NCBI GenBank assembly: GCA_021161135.1
Contig: JAGHBD010000142.1
Coordinates: 1 to 6,643, forward strand
From: Thermoplasmata archaeon
Lineage (GTDB): Archaea; Thermoplasmatota; E2; UBA202; JdFR-43
Direction: 5' to 3'
Length of the DNA: 6,643 nucleotides
The notes under the pieces were generated by a model that searched no databases, was not told the DNA's origin, and was given only the letters and a program-made list of their open reading frames with translations. Shown in pieces: positions 1 to 6,561 of this stretch. The first letter of the stretch is position 1. The number at the start of each line of letters is the position of its first letter. The position numbers and the translations under genes were made by a program.

Positions 1-5
1 ATAAA

Positions 6-1742
6 TTGGGCAGGGAAATGATGAGTAATGGCGAATATGATTTGCTTATAATCTGTCCGCCTGAATGGAAAGATGAATTGCAGGCATTAAAAGAACATAA
101 AGAGGCGAGGGGAATAAAAACGATAATTGTGGGCTTGGATGAAATATATGGCGGGAAATATTTTGCCACGCAGGGAAGAGATGATGCTGAGAAGATAAAA
201 TACTTCATTAAAAATGCTATCGAGGAGTGGGGCATAGAATATGTGATGCTTGTTGGGGACGCAGACAAAATGCCAGTAAGGTATGTATATACTTCAATAG
301 AGGACTTACCATATGTGCCTTGCGATTTATACTACGCCGATATATATTCTGTAGGCAATATTTTCTCCTCATGGGATGATGATGGCGATGGAGTGTATGG
401 AGAAAGAAGAGATGATTATCCAGATTTATTCCCTGACATATATATTGGCCGCCTTCCAGCTAGCGATGAGCATGATTTGCAAATTCTGGTTGATAAAATA
501 ATTGATTATAAAACACCTCCAATGAAAGCATTGCTTGTAGGCGTCGAACTTTTTTGGGAGACGGACATAAGGGAAGGAGAGTATCTGAAAGAAAAAATAA
601 GAGAGGAAATTAATAACATTGAAGCTGTTCGCCTCTATGAAACAGATGAATATGAAAAGGATGGAGATGCCACAGCGGAGGAAATTGCTTCTTATATTAA
701 TGAAGGCGTGATGTTCGTTAATTTTGCCTCCCATGGCTATCCGGGAGGAATGGGCTGGGATAGTGGATGGTGGAGTGTATATGATTTAAATTTACTCCAT
801 AATAGCTATTTCCCAGTTGTATTTGCCATGTCCTGCTCAACCAATGAATTCGATACAACAGACTGCCTTGGTGAAGAATTTCTACTTTACGAAAATGGCG
901 GAGCAATCGCATATGCAGGGAGCAGCAGGGTGGCATATGTTTATACAGGCAAATCCATTGCATCCTCCCTAAGTGGATACCTTGACAAAGCATTTTTCAA
1001 AGCATATTATGATGGTAGCATAAGCGTGGGGGAAATGTTTTCCATATCCAAAATCGCTTACCTTATGAACATACCTTTTATGGGAACACATGATGTCCTC
1101 ACTCTTACAGAATACAATATAATGGGGGATCCATCCATAATGCTTCCGCCTCCGCCGCTCACTTCAAAAGCCCATGCAAGTAAAGAGGCTTCGAATGATC
1201 CGATTAAAATATGGGTAAATGCTACCGAAGAAAATTGTACTATCGAGTTATATTACAGAAAGAAAGTTTTATTTGGAGGGAAATGGCAGCTTTATGGAAG
1301 CAAAAACGCTCCTCCTTACGAATGGGAATTTATGCCAGATGAGGAAGGGTATTATGAATTCTACAGTATTCTTAAAAAGGGAAATTATACGGAAAATCCT
1401 CCGGAAATCGCTGATGCATATTGCGTATTCGGTGTTGCCCCTCCATCCATAAATATAACAAAACCTCAGAAAGGAAAAATTTACCTTTTCAACAAAGAGG
1501 TTGCTTCTCTGCCTATTCGTTCTGCAGTTGTTATAGGAAAAGTTGATGTGGAAGCAAAAGGAGATGCTGAATATATGGAGCTATACATAGACGATGAGAG
1601 GGTGTTGGCCAAGGAAGGCAATGAAATATCATGGAAGATTGATAGCATGCTGTTTGGAAAACATACAATAAAAGTTATAGCCTACAATATTGCTGGCGAG
1701 GAGAATAGCAGGGAGGTAAATATATGGGCAATGATATTATGA
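6..1742 (+). CDS. C25-family (gingipain-like) cysteine peptidase with C-terminal Ig-like domains, probably 5'-partial
   Basis: Caspase-fold cysteine protease of peptidase family C25. Residues are numbered from the TTG at 6. The peptidase domain spans about 9-380. The putative catalytic pair is His243 in FASHGYPGG and Cys277 in VVFAMSCSTN. Other family marks are an acidic DDDGDG loop near 124-129 that may bind Ca2+, PDIYIGRLPA near 143-152, and MGDPSIML at 373-380. Two beta-rich modules follow: about 395-478, with GYYEFYSI and a NYTENPPEIADA segment, and about 480-575, with KGKIYLFNKEV and VVIGKVDVE, as in archaeal surface proteins. Family members are normally secreted, but no signal peptide or membrane segment is visible. 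The frame is open to the left edge, so the true start and a leader or propeptide probably lie outside the window. If the gene is complete, ATG 18 or 21 (after AGGG) is the likelier start. The 3' end overlaps the Nudix gene by 19 bp. Family is confident; substrate is unknown. Confidence 0.88.
   Translation: MGREMMSNGEYDLLIICPPEWKDELQALKEHKEARGIKTIIVGLDEIYGGKYFATQGRDDAEKIKYFIKNAIEEWGIEYVMLVGDADKMPVRYVYTSIEDLPYVPCDLYYADIYSVGNIFSSWDDDGDGVYGERRDDYPDLFPDIYIGRLPASDEHDLQILVDKIIDYKTPPMKALLVGVELFWETDIREGEYLKEKIREEINNIEAVRLYETDEYEKDGDATAEEIASYINEGVMFVNFASHGYPGGMGWDSGWWSVYDLNLLHNSYFPVVFAMSCSTNEFDTTDCLGEEFLLYENGGAIAYAGSSRVAYVYTGKSIASSLSGYLDKAFFKAYYDGSISVGEMFSISKIAYLMNIPFMGTHDVLTLTEYNIMGDPSIMLPPPPLTSKAHASKEASNDPIKIWVNATEENCTIELYYRKKVLFGGKWQLYGSKNAPPYEWEFMPDEEGYYEFYSILKKGNYTENPPEIADAYCVFGVAPPSINITKPQKGKIYLFNKEVASLPIRSAVVIGKVDVEAKGDAEYMELYIDDERVLAKEGNEISWKIDSMLFGKHTIKVIAYNIAGEENSREVNIWAMIL
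1711..1717 (+). promoter_or_regulatory. Shine-Dalgarno site for the Nudix gene
   Basis: GGGAGGT lies inside the last codons of the C25 gene, six nt before ATG 1724. It fixes that ATG as the Nudix start. The ATG at 1739, which makes an ATGA overlap with the peptidase stop, is more than 20 nt away and therefore less likely. The arrangement implies a shared transcript and probably translational coupling. Confidence 0.8.
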
Positions 1743-2137
1743 AGCCAAGTATAGCTGTTGATGGCGTCCTCATTAAAGGGGATAAAATTTTACTCATAAG
1801 AAGGAAAAATGAGCCTTTTAAAGGAAAATGGGCGTTGCCAGGTGGATTTGTGGAATATGGCGAAACAGTTGAGGAAGCAGTGCTGAGAGAATTTGAGGAG
1901 GAAGTAGGATTGAAGGCAAGGATAAAAAAATTGCTTGGTGTTTATTCAAAGCCAGATAGAGATCCGAGAGGACATGTGATATCGATTGTTTTTCTTTTGG
2001 ATGCAGAAGGAGAAGCTAAAGCGGGAGATGATGCTGCAGATGCCCGCTTTTTCCCTCTGGATAATCTTCCTCCATTAGCCTTTGATCATGAAGAAATAAT
2101 AAGAGATGCAATCCATGCCATGAAACGCAATTATTAA
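1724..2137 (+). CDS. Nudix hydrolase, ADP-ribose pyrophosphatase-like
   Basis: Cytosolic Nudix-fold hydrolase of 137 aa. A complete Nudix box, G-x5-E-x7-R-E-x2-E-E-x-G-L, runs from Gly41 to Leu63, with the metal-binding R55-E56 and E59-E60 in place. It is preceded by [14 protein letters not shown], typical of small archaeal and bacterial ADP-ribose pyrophosphatases. Pro77 sits 15 residues after Gly62, the spacing that family knowledge links to ADP-ribose specificity. Such enzymes split ADP-ribose into AMP and ribose 5-phosphate with Mg2+; other NDP-X substrates cannot be excluded. Length is normal for the family and there is no signal peptide. The ATG at 1724 is chosen because of the strong upstream GGAGGT. 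The gene overlaps the C25 peptidase by 19 bp and is followed after 22 bp by an adenosine-specific kinase, which suggests a common theme of adenylate turnover (inference). Confidence 0.94.
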   Translation: MGNDIMKPSIAVDGVLIKGDKILLIRRKNEPFKGKWALPGGFVEYGETVEEAVLREFEEEVGLKARIKKLLGVYSKPDRDPRGHVISIVFLLDAEGEAKAGDDAADARFFPLDNLPPLAFDHEEIIRDAIHAMKRNY

Positions 2138-2145
2138 ATTTTATG
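2131..2145 (+). promoter_or_regulatory. Candidate TATA box for a leaderless adenosine-kinase transcript
   Basis: An A/T-only stretch (TTATTAAATTTTAT) overlaps the Nudix stop codon. Its first half is centred about 25-26 nt before ATG 2160. No Shine-Dalgarno sequence occurs between 2138 and 2159. Together these suggest an archaeal promoter whose transcript starts at or near the ATG. In an A+T-rich genome such a match could be chance. Confidence 0.4.
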
Positions 2146-2159
2146 CCCTATTTAACTCC

Positions 2160-2648
2160 ATGATTCAGGAGATAGAAATTGAGAAACCAGAGGATGTGAA
2201 TTTCATACTCGGGCAGAGTCATTTTATAAAAAGCGTGGAGGATTTATACGAGGTTATGGCAAATGTGCCCAACGCCAAATTTGGTATAGCATTTTGCGAG
2301 GCATCTGGACCATGCCTTATAAGGTATGATGGAAATGATGAAGAAATGATAAATCTTGCGATAAAAAATGCCGAGAGAATTGCTGCAGGGCATTCGTTCA
2401 TAATATTTATGAAAAATTGCTATCCAATAAATGTATTGAATGCGGTAAAAAATGTGCCAGAAGTATGTAGAATATTCTGTGCTACAGCAAATCCAACAAA
2501 AGTTCTGATATATGAAACGAAAAATGGAGAGGATGTTGGAAGGGCAATAATTGGGGTTGTTGATGGATATAAAAGCAAGGGTATTGAAGGAGAGGAAGAC
2601 AAAAAGAAAAGACACAGCTTTCTGAGAGATATCGGCTATAAAAGGTAG
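2160..2648 (+). CDS. Adenosine-specific kinase (PF04008 / former DUF355 family)
   Basis: A 162-aa protein that matches the conserved adenosine-specific kinase family along its whole length. Recognisable blocks are ILGQSHF (16-22), [11 protein letters not shown] (41-51), AAGHSFIIF (75-83), [20 protein letters not shown] (88-107), ATANP (108-112), GVVDG (132-136) and GIEGEED (141-147), ending in the usual IGYKR. Family knowledge, chiefly the Pyrobaculum PAE2307 structure, indicates AMP/adenosine binding and a stably phosphorylated histidine. His21 and His78 are the histidines in the most conserved blocks here, but which one is modified cannot be told from sequence. It is expected to be a small cytosolic oligomer; physiological role is poorly defined. 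No Shine-Dalgarno site precedes ATG 2160, so a leaderless message from the local A/T-rich box is likely, though read-through from the Nudix gene is possible. Its stop is one base from the stop of the converging regulator gene. Confidence 0.95.
   Translation: MIQEIEIEKPEDVNFILGQSHFIKSVEDLYEVMANVPNAKFGIAFCEASGPCLIRYDGNDEEMINLAIKNAERIAAGHSFIIFMKNCYPINVLNAVKNVPEVCRIFCATANPTKVLIYETKNGEDVGRAIIGVVDGYKSKGIEGEEDKKKRHSFLRDIGYKR
2601..2610 (-). terminator. Possible T-tract terminator for the sensor/regulator operon
   Basis: The - strand reads TTTTCTTTTT about 40 nt past the regulator stop, inside the coding region of the converging adenosine kinase. Archaeal RNA polymerase can terminate at T-runs without a hairpin. 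This is a weak, position-based call, since the run also simply encodes lysines on the other strand. Confidence 0.25.
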
Positions 2649-2649
2649 C

Positions 2650-3087
2650 TCAGTCTATCTCCATTAGAAACTTTTCCACCATCTTTGCAAATTCCTTAAA
2701 TGGTGTTGTCCTCCCAAATATTTTTTTAGCCCCCTTGTTTTTTAATTTTTCTGCCCAATCTGTATCAAACCATGCCGTATATCCCCATATATTGGCATTT
2801 GGATTTATCTTCAAAATCTGCTCCGTAGCCCTTACCCCATCAAGCTTCTCATCCAGCCCTTCCTTATGCAGATCTATGATGTCTATTTCATCCCTGCCAG
2901 AAAGATTTAAATCCATTACAACTAAAGCCGGTTCTTCTCCTTTTTCATATAGTTCTTTATATTTCTCCACTCCCTCCTCACCGCTCAAAGCGCTTACAAT
3001 CTCTACCCCCTCTATTTTACCCAAATATGTTTTAAGCAAATCATGCATATCTGGCTCATCATCAACTATAAGTATTTTTTTATTCAC
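2650..3087 (-). CDS. Single-domain response regulator with an insertion and an altered Lys-Pro site
   Basis: Stand-alone receiver (REC) protein of 145 aa with no DNA-binding output domain. The acidic pair Asp9-Asp10 lies in ILIVDDEPD, the phospho-acceptor is Asp59 in VVMDLNLSG, and the switch Thr is Thr104 in WGYTAWF. Two features are odd. About 17 extra, charged residues (near 64-82) separate the Asp59 loop from the usual D-G (83-84). The near-invariant Lys before Pro is missing: the segment reads FGRTTPF, so Arg126 or Thr128 takes its place. GTG 3087 is chosen as start because GAGGTGA lies six nt upstream; an in-frame GTG at 3096 would add three residues but lies inside that site. The gene overlaps the sensor's 3' end by 8 bp, so the two are very likely co-translated and this REC probably receives or modulates the sensor's signal. 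Output is presumably protein-protein contact. Confidence 0.9.
   Translation of the reverse strand: MNKKILIVDDEPDMHDLLKTYLGKIEGVEIVSALSGEEGVEKYKELYEKGEEPALVVMDLNLSGRDEIDIIDLHKEGLDEKLDGVRATEQILKINPNANIWGYTAWFDTDWAEKLKNKGAKKIFGRTTPFKEFAKMVEKFLMEID
2721..2750 (+). terminator. Possible T-rich terminator for the + strand genes
   Basis: Three T-runs (7, 6 and 5 T) fall within 30 nt on the + strand, 73-100 nt past the adenosine-kinase stop. They could stop + strand transcription in the way known for archaeal T-tracts. They lie inside the regulator gene, where they encode lysine-rich codons on the other strand, so coding constraint is an alternative explanation. Confidence 0.3.
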
Positions 3088-6000
3088 GAATCTCACCTCT
3101 TTTAGTTATATTTTTAACAACATTTTCCACTCTTTTTATAGCCTCAATCGCTTTTAATATTTTATCTTTTCCATCTTCCTCCTCCAGAGCCAACTCAAGG
3201 AATCCTTTGGCAATACAGATAGGATTAAAGAAATAATGCGCCGTCTTCAACTTGAATTCTCTCTCTTTCTCCAGCGCCTCCTTCATTCGCTCCTCCGCCT
3301 CAATTTTTGCAATTCCCGCTGCTATTTCTTCAGCAATGCTCTTCAGCAGGCGGCGTTTTTCTGGCAGCAATGGATTTTTGGCGGTTGCAGCCACCTGTAA
3401 CACACCTCTTATTTTTCCTTTGATGACAAGTGGAATGCTGAAAAGTTCTTTTATGCCATATTTTTTATATAATTCTTGATTGAAGGATAACGGCTTATAT
3501 TGTTGCACATTCCTAATGTATTTCTCCTTTCTATCGGTGAAAACCTTAACAGCTATCCAAGGCTGTTTCATTCCAATATCATATTCCTTAATAAGAACTT
3601 TTGCAAGCTCTTCTGGATAACCCACATATGCAGAAGGCACAAGCTTTTGTCTTTTCTTATCATATATGAAAATATTTGCATATTCAATATCCAGTATTTC
3701 TTTTATTTCTCTTAGCAAGCTCTCGCACAGCTCTTTTATATTCTCGCTTTGATTTATGCTCATTCCTATTGCCTTATGTAAATGAGATAATTTTCTTATC
3801 TCTTCCTCCGCCCTCCTTCTCTCAGTAATATCTCTTAATATGCCGAGCACTCTCACTTCTTTACCTTCTCCTATATCAACGGTTGCAGCCTCTACAACCC
3901 TTACACTTCCGTCCTTTCTCACTACCCTGAATTCATATCTGCTCGGTATTCTCTCCCCCCTTTTTCTCGCTTTTTCCCTTTCGAGTATCATGCCCAAATC
4001 TTCTGGATATATTAATTTAGTGAAATCAAAATCTTTGCTGAGCAGTTCTTCTCTGCTATATCCTGTTAATTCTTCAAAAGCAGGATTCACATATTCAAAG
4101 CCTTTAGGTGTGATTATATAAATTGCATCATGGGCATTAGCAACCAAACTCCTGAACCTTTTTTCACTTTCTATTATTTTTCTCTCTGCTTCCCTTATTT
4201 CTGTAATATCCTGAACTATTCCCAGCAGAGCATCCTTTCCTTTATATTTTATGGTTGTAATAGTAAAGAGCAGATACCTTCCGCTAGCTGTTTCGAGTTT
4301 GACGGTTGCTTTCTTTCCTTTTAGTCCCTGTTCCAATATGTTCATGATTTGCCTTCCTTTCTCTTCTCTCCATAAAAGCAAGAAATCATTTATATTGATT
4401 TTACCTTCTTTCCTCCATTTTTTATATAATTCTCTTGCATCTTTCTCCCTTCTAAGCATTTCCTCCGCCATCTTATTGATATAAATAATCTCCTCGCCAT
4501 AAAGTATAAATACGCCAGCGGGGGCATTGTCAGCAAGTACGCGATACTTTTCCTCACTTTCCTTCAAAGCTTCCTCCATTTTCTTTCGCTGTGTAACATC
4601 TCTTATAACAACCTGAAGAGCTGGTTCCCCTTTATACACTGTTACTGTCCCAATTATCTCACCATACACAATCTCTCCATCTAATCTAACAAATTTTCCA
4701 TCTGGAATATATATGCGACCTTTTTCCTTAAATTCCTGAAGCATCTCTGGCGATTTTTTCTTAAGGTCAGGATGTGCAAAATCTAACAGAGATTTACCAA
4801 TCAATTCTTTATCGCTTTTTGCCCCGAAAAATTTTACAGCAGCTGGATTTACATATAAAATTTCTCCATTTTTATGAAGAATGATTGCATCTGGGCTTGT
4901 CTCTATAAGCATGCGATACTTTTCCTCACTTTCCATCAATTCTTTTTCAAGTCTTCGCTTCTCAGTCACATCCATTGCAACTACTACCACTCCTTCCTTC
5001 AAATTTTTTGGATTTACAGGAGATGCTCTGATAAAGCAATCAAATGTGCTTCCATCTTTTCTTTTCCATTTTGTCAAGATTTCCGCCACTCTACCTTCCT
5101 TAAAAGCTTTTTCCATTTCTTTTCCGACTCTTTCATATTCTTCATCATCCTCATACAAAATTCTGGCACTTTTGCCAAGAGTTTCCTCAGGTGTATAGCC
5201 TGTCATTTTATACATTGCATCATTTGCCCATCCGAGAATGCGATTAACGGTGTAACCTATTCCGACAGGAGATGCAGATAATATAGCCTTTGTTAGTTGC
5301 TCTTCTTCTTTCAATGCTTCCCCAACTTCTATGGAGCAAAGAGCGAAAACTATATCTGTGCCAACTTCCTTAAGCAGTTCTATCTCTTCCCTATCAAATT
5401 TTCTTGAATAGAGCACATATAAGAAAATGCTAAGATCGTTTTTTGAGAGAAGTATAGCAAAAAGGTGTTTTCTATCAAACTCAAAAATTTTTTCTACTTC
5501 TTCTTCCAGTTGTCCTTCTATACCTTTGCTCTTAACAAATTCTATCATTTCATTGCATATTCTCTTTTCCCCAGAAATATACATTTGATCCTCTGTACAT
5601 ATGCAAACAGCCTCGTAACCTCTTACTTTAGTAAGAATTCTGCAGGCTTTTTCCAGCAATTTATCCTTATCTCTCTCCCTCGTTATTAGCTGGTTTATAT
5701 TTCTTATTGCTCTCAAAAGTTGGTTCAAATGTTTAATTTTCCTTTCATTTTCCTTCAGATCCCTTATATCAACTATTATGGCAGAGGAGAAAAGCAAATT
5801 TCCTTTTTCATCTTTAAATGGAATGACGGTCATTAAAACAGGTATTTCATTTCCGTGCTTGTCTCGCCTTACTGTTTCAATTCGTATCCCATCCTCTCTA
5901 ATGGCTCTTTCAAATTCCTCTCTCTGCTTTTCTTTATCCACGGCCATTATGCTTATATGACTTCCAATAAGCTCCTCTCTTTTCCATCCAAAAATTTCTT

Positions 6001-6472
6001 CCGTAACCTTATTGGCATATATTATATATCCTCCGCTGTCAACACTTATCACCGCCTCCCTAGCATTTTCAACGATGGTAGAAAGCATCTTTTCTCTTTT
6101 CAGCATCTCCTCCCTTTGTATCGCCGCCTTTACCGCCGCCGGCAGGCGAACGAATCGCGCTGGCGTTTTGAGTACATAGTCATCCAAGCCCCTTTTCATT
6201 GCCTCTACCGCCACTTCTTCTGTGCCTGTGCCCGTGAGCATTATTACAGGGACGAAAGGTTTTCTTTTTCTAATTTCCATAAGAACTTTTATTCCGTTTG
6301 TCCAGTGAAGGCGGTAATCTGTTATGGCAGCGTCAAAATCCTGCTCAATCGCTTCATAAAACTGTTTTTGGGAAAAAATTTCAATAAACTCTGCATCGGG
6401 AAATTCATCCTTAAGATATTTTTTAGCAAGCTCTCTGTCATCTGGTTCATCATCAATAAGCAGGAATCTCAT
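3080..6472 (-). CDS. REC-PAS-GAF multidomain sensor with a terminal DHp-like segment and no ATPase domain
   Basis: Large soluble signalling protein of 1130 aa from ATG 6472. Approximate domains are REC 1-112, PAS 130-241, divergent GAF 252-388, PAS 395-508, PAS 516-630, PAS 638-760, PAS 768-885, GAF 897-1057 and DHp-like helices 1067-1125. The REC is complete: Asp7-Asp8, phospho-acceptor Asp52 in AAITDYRL, Thr80 in IMLTGTG and Lys102 in YVLKTP. The PAS units carry the usual Y-x-N, F/G-Y/W and C-terminal DI/DVT signatures and are joined by E-S-E-E-K-Y-R type linkers. The end has KLKTAHYFFNPICIAKGFLE with His1079 at the place of the phospho-histidine. Only 51 residues follow, and no N, G1 or G2 ATP-binding box exists, so it cannot be a complete histidine kinase. 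There are no membrane segments. ATG 6493 would add seven residues, but neither start has a Shine-Dalgarno site and the TATA spacing favours 6472. The gene overlaps the regulator by 8 bp. Ligands are unknown. Confidence 0.9.
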   Translation of the reverse strand: MRFLLIDDEPDDRELAKKYLKDEFPDAEFIEIFSQKQFYEAIEQDFDAAITDYRLHWTNGIKVLMEIRKRKPFVPVIMLTGTGTEEVAVEAMKRGLDDYVLKTPARFVRLPAAVKAAIQREEMLKREKMLSTIVENAREAVISVDSGGYIIYANKVTEEIFGWKREELIGSHISIMAVDKEKQREEFERAIREDGIRIETVRRDKHGNEIPVLMTVIPFKDEKGNLLFSSAIIVDIRDLKENERKIKHLNQLLRAIRNINQLITRERDKDKLLEKACRILTKVRGYEAVCICTEDQMYISGEKRICNEMIEFVKSKGIEGQLEEEVEKIFEFDRKHLFAILLSKNDLSIFLYVLYSRKFDREEIELLKEVGTDIVFALCSIEVGEALKEEEQLTKAILSASPVGIGYTVNRILGWANDAMYKMTGYTPEETLGKSARILYEDDEEYERVGKEMEKAFKEGRVAEILTKWKRKDGSTFDCFIRASPVNPKNLKEGVVVVAMDVTEKRRLEKELMESEEKYRMLIETSPDAIILHKNGEILYVNPAAVKFFGAKSDKELIGKSLLDFAHPDLKKKSPEMLQEFKEKGRIYIPDGKFVRLDGEIVYGEIIGTVTVYKGEPALQVVIRDVTQRKKMEEALKESEEKYRVLADNAPAGVFILYGEEIIYINKMAEEMLRREKDARELYKKWRKEGKININDFLLLWREEKGRQIMNILEQGLKGKKATVKLETASGRYLLFTITTIKYKGKDALLGIVQDITEIREAERKIIESEKRFRSLVANAHDAIYIITPKGFEYVNPAFEELTGYSREELLSKDFDFTKLIYPEDLGMILEREKARKRGERIPSRYEFRVVRKDGSVRVVEAATVDIGEGKEVRVLGILRDITERRRAEEEIRKLSHLHKAIGMSINQSENIKELCESLLREIKEILDIEYANIFIYDKKRQKLVPSAYVGYPEELAKVLIKEYDIGMKQPWIAVKVFTDRKEKYIRNVQQYKPLSFNQELYKKYGIKELFSIPLVIKGKIRGVLQVAATAKNPLLPEKRRLLKSIAEEIAAGIAKIEAEERMKEALEKEREFKLKTAHYFFNPICIAKGFLELALEEEDGKDKILKAIEAIKRVENVVKNITKRGEIRE
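3093..3099 (-). promoter_or_regulatory. Shine-Dalgarno site for the response regulator
   Basis: On the - strand this reads GAGGTGA, seven bases complementary to the archaeal 16S 3' tail, ending about six nt before GTG 3087. It lies within the sensor's final codons and decides in favour of GTG 3087 over GTG 3096. It supports translational coupling of the two genes. Confidence 0.75.
4541..4562. repeat. 22-bp direct repeat in a PAS linker, copy 1
   Basis: This 22-bp stretch is identical to 4913-4934, exactly 372 bp (124 codons) away. It encodes the E-S-E-E-K-Y-R linker in front of the fourth PAS domain. The spacing equals one PAS module, so it looks like a trace of PAS duplication or strong conservation of the linker, not a mobile repeat. 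Confidence 0.75.
4913..4934. repeat. 22-bp direct repeat in a PAS linker, copy 2
   Basis: This is the partner of the repeat at 4541-4562. It encodes the same linker in front of the third PAS domain of the sensor. Confidence 0.75.
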
Positions 6473-6495
6473 AATTATATATACATTTGACATAC

Positions 6496-6503
6496 ATATT
6501 TAA
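6496..6503 (-). promoter_or_regulatory. TATA-like promoter of the sensor/regulator operon
   Basis: On the - strand a purine run (GAAAAAAA), which could serve as BRE, leads into TTAAATAT, centred about 27 nt upstream of the A of ATG 6472. That is the archaeal TATA-to-start distance and would give a leaderless mRNA beginning at that ATG. No Shine-Dalgarno sequence precedes either ATG 6472 or ATG 6493. An in-frame stop at 6500-6502 rules out starts further upstream. Confidence 0.5.
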
Positions 6504-6529
6504 TTTTTTTCTATCGCGGTGCTGTTAAC

Positions 6530-6561
6530 TTTAGCATTGCAGCACCTCCTGCAATGCTAAA
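6530..6561. repeat. Perfect 13-bp inverted repeat with a 6-nt loop
   Basis: Arms 6530-6542 and 6549-6561 are exact reverse complements (TTTAGCATTGCAG and its partner) around the loop CACCTC. On the - strand the repeat covers the last codons and stop of the partial gene at the right edge, and could form a stable RNA hairpin at its 3' end. No T-run follows on either strand, so it is not a typical intrinsic terminator. It lies upstream of the sensor promoter. Confidence 0.85.

Noticed and set aside
426..993. Two - strand open frames opposite the C25 peptidase
   Set aside because: Neither shows a domain, and the + strand frame here holds the catalytic His and Cys motifs.
2650..3080. A frameshifted kinase ATPase domain downstream of the sensor
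   Set aside because: The sequence right after the sensor stop is fully occupied by an intact receiver-domain gene with its own ribosome site. No N- or G-box remnants were seen in its frame.
3088..3096. GTG 3096 as the start of the response regulator
   Set aside because: It would sit inside the GAGGTGA ribosome site. GTG 3087 has ideal spacing and begins directly at the typical NKKILIVDDE receiver start.
2735..3157. 140-codon + strand open frame
   Set aside because: It is antisense to the response regulator, whose REC motifs are clear. The product is low-complexity Ser/Phe-rich.
5855..6490. 211-codon open frame on the + strand
   Set aside because: It lies entirely antisense to the REC/PAS1 part of the sensor. 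Its translation is rich in Phe, Tyr, His and Ser, with no recognisable domain, as expected of a shadow frame.
6543..6550. CACCTCCT, identical to the 3' end of 16S rRNA, on the + strand
   Set aside because: Only eight bases match. It is the complement of a Shine-Dalgarno-like string in the inverted-repeat loop, and no rRNA sequence surrounds it.
6530..6561. Inverted repeat as an intrinsic terminator or an insertion-sequence end
   Set aside because: No T-run follows the stem on either strand, and there is no transposase, target duplication or second copy in the window.
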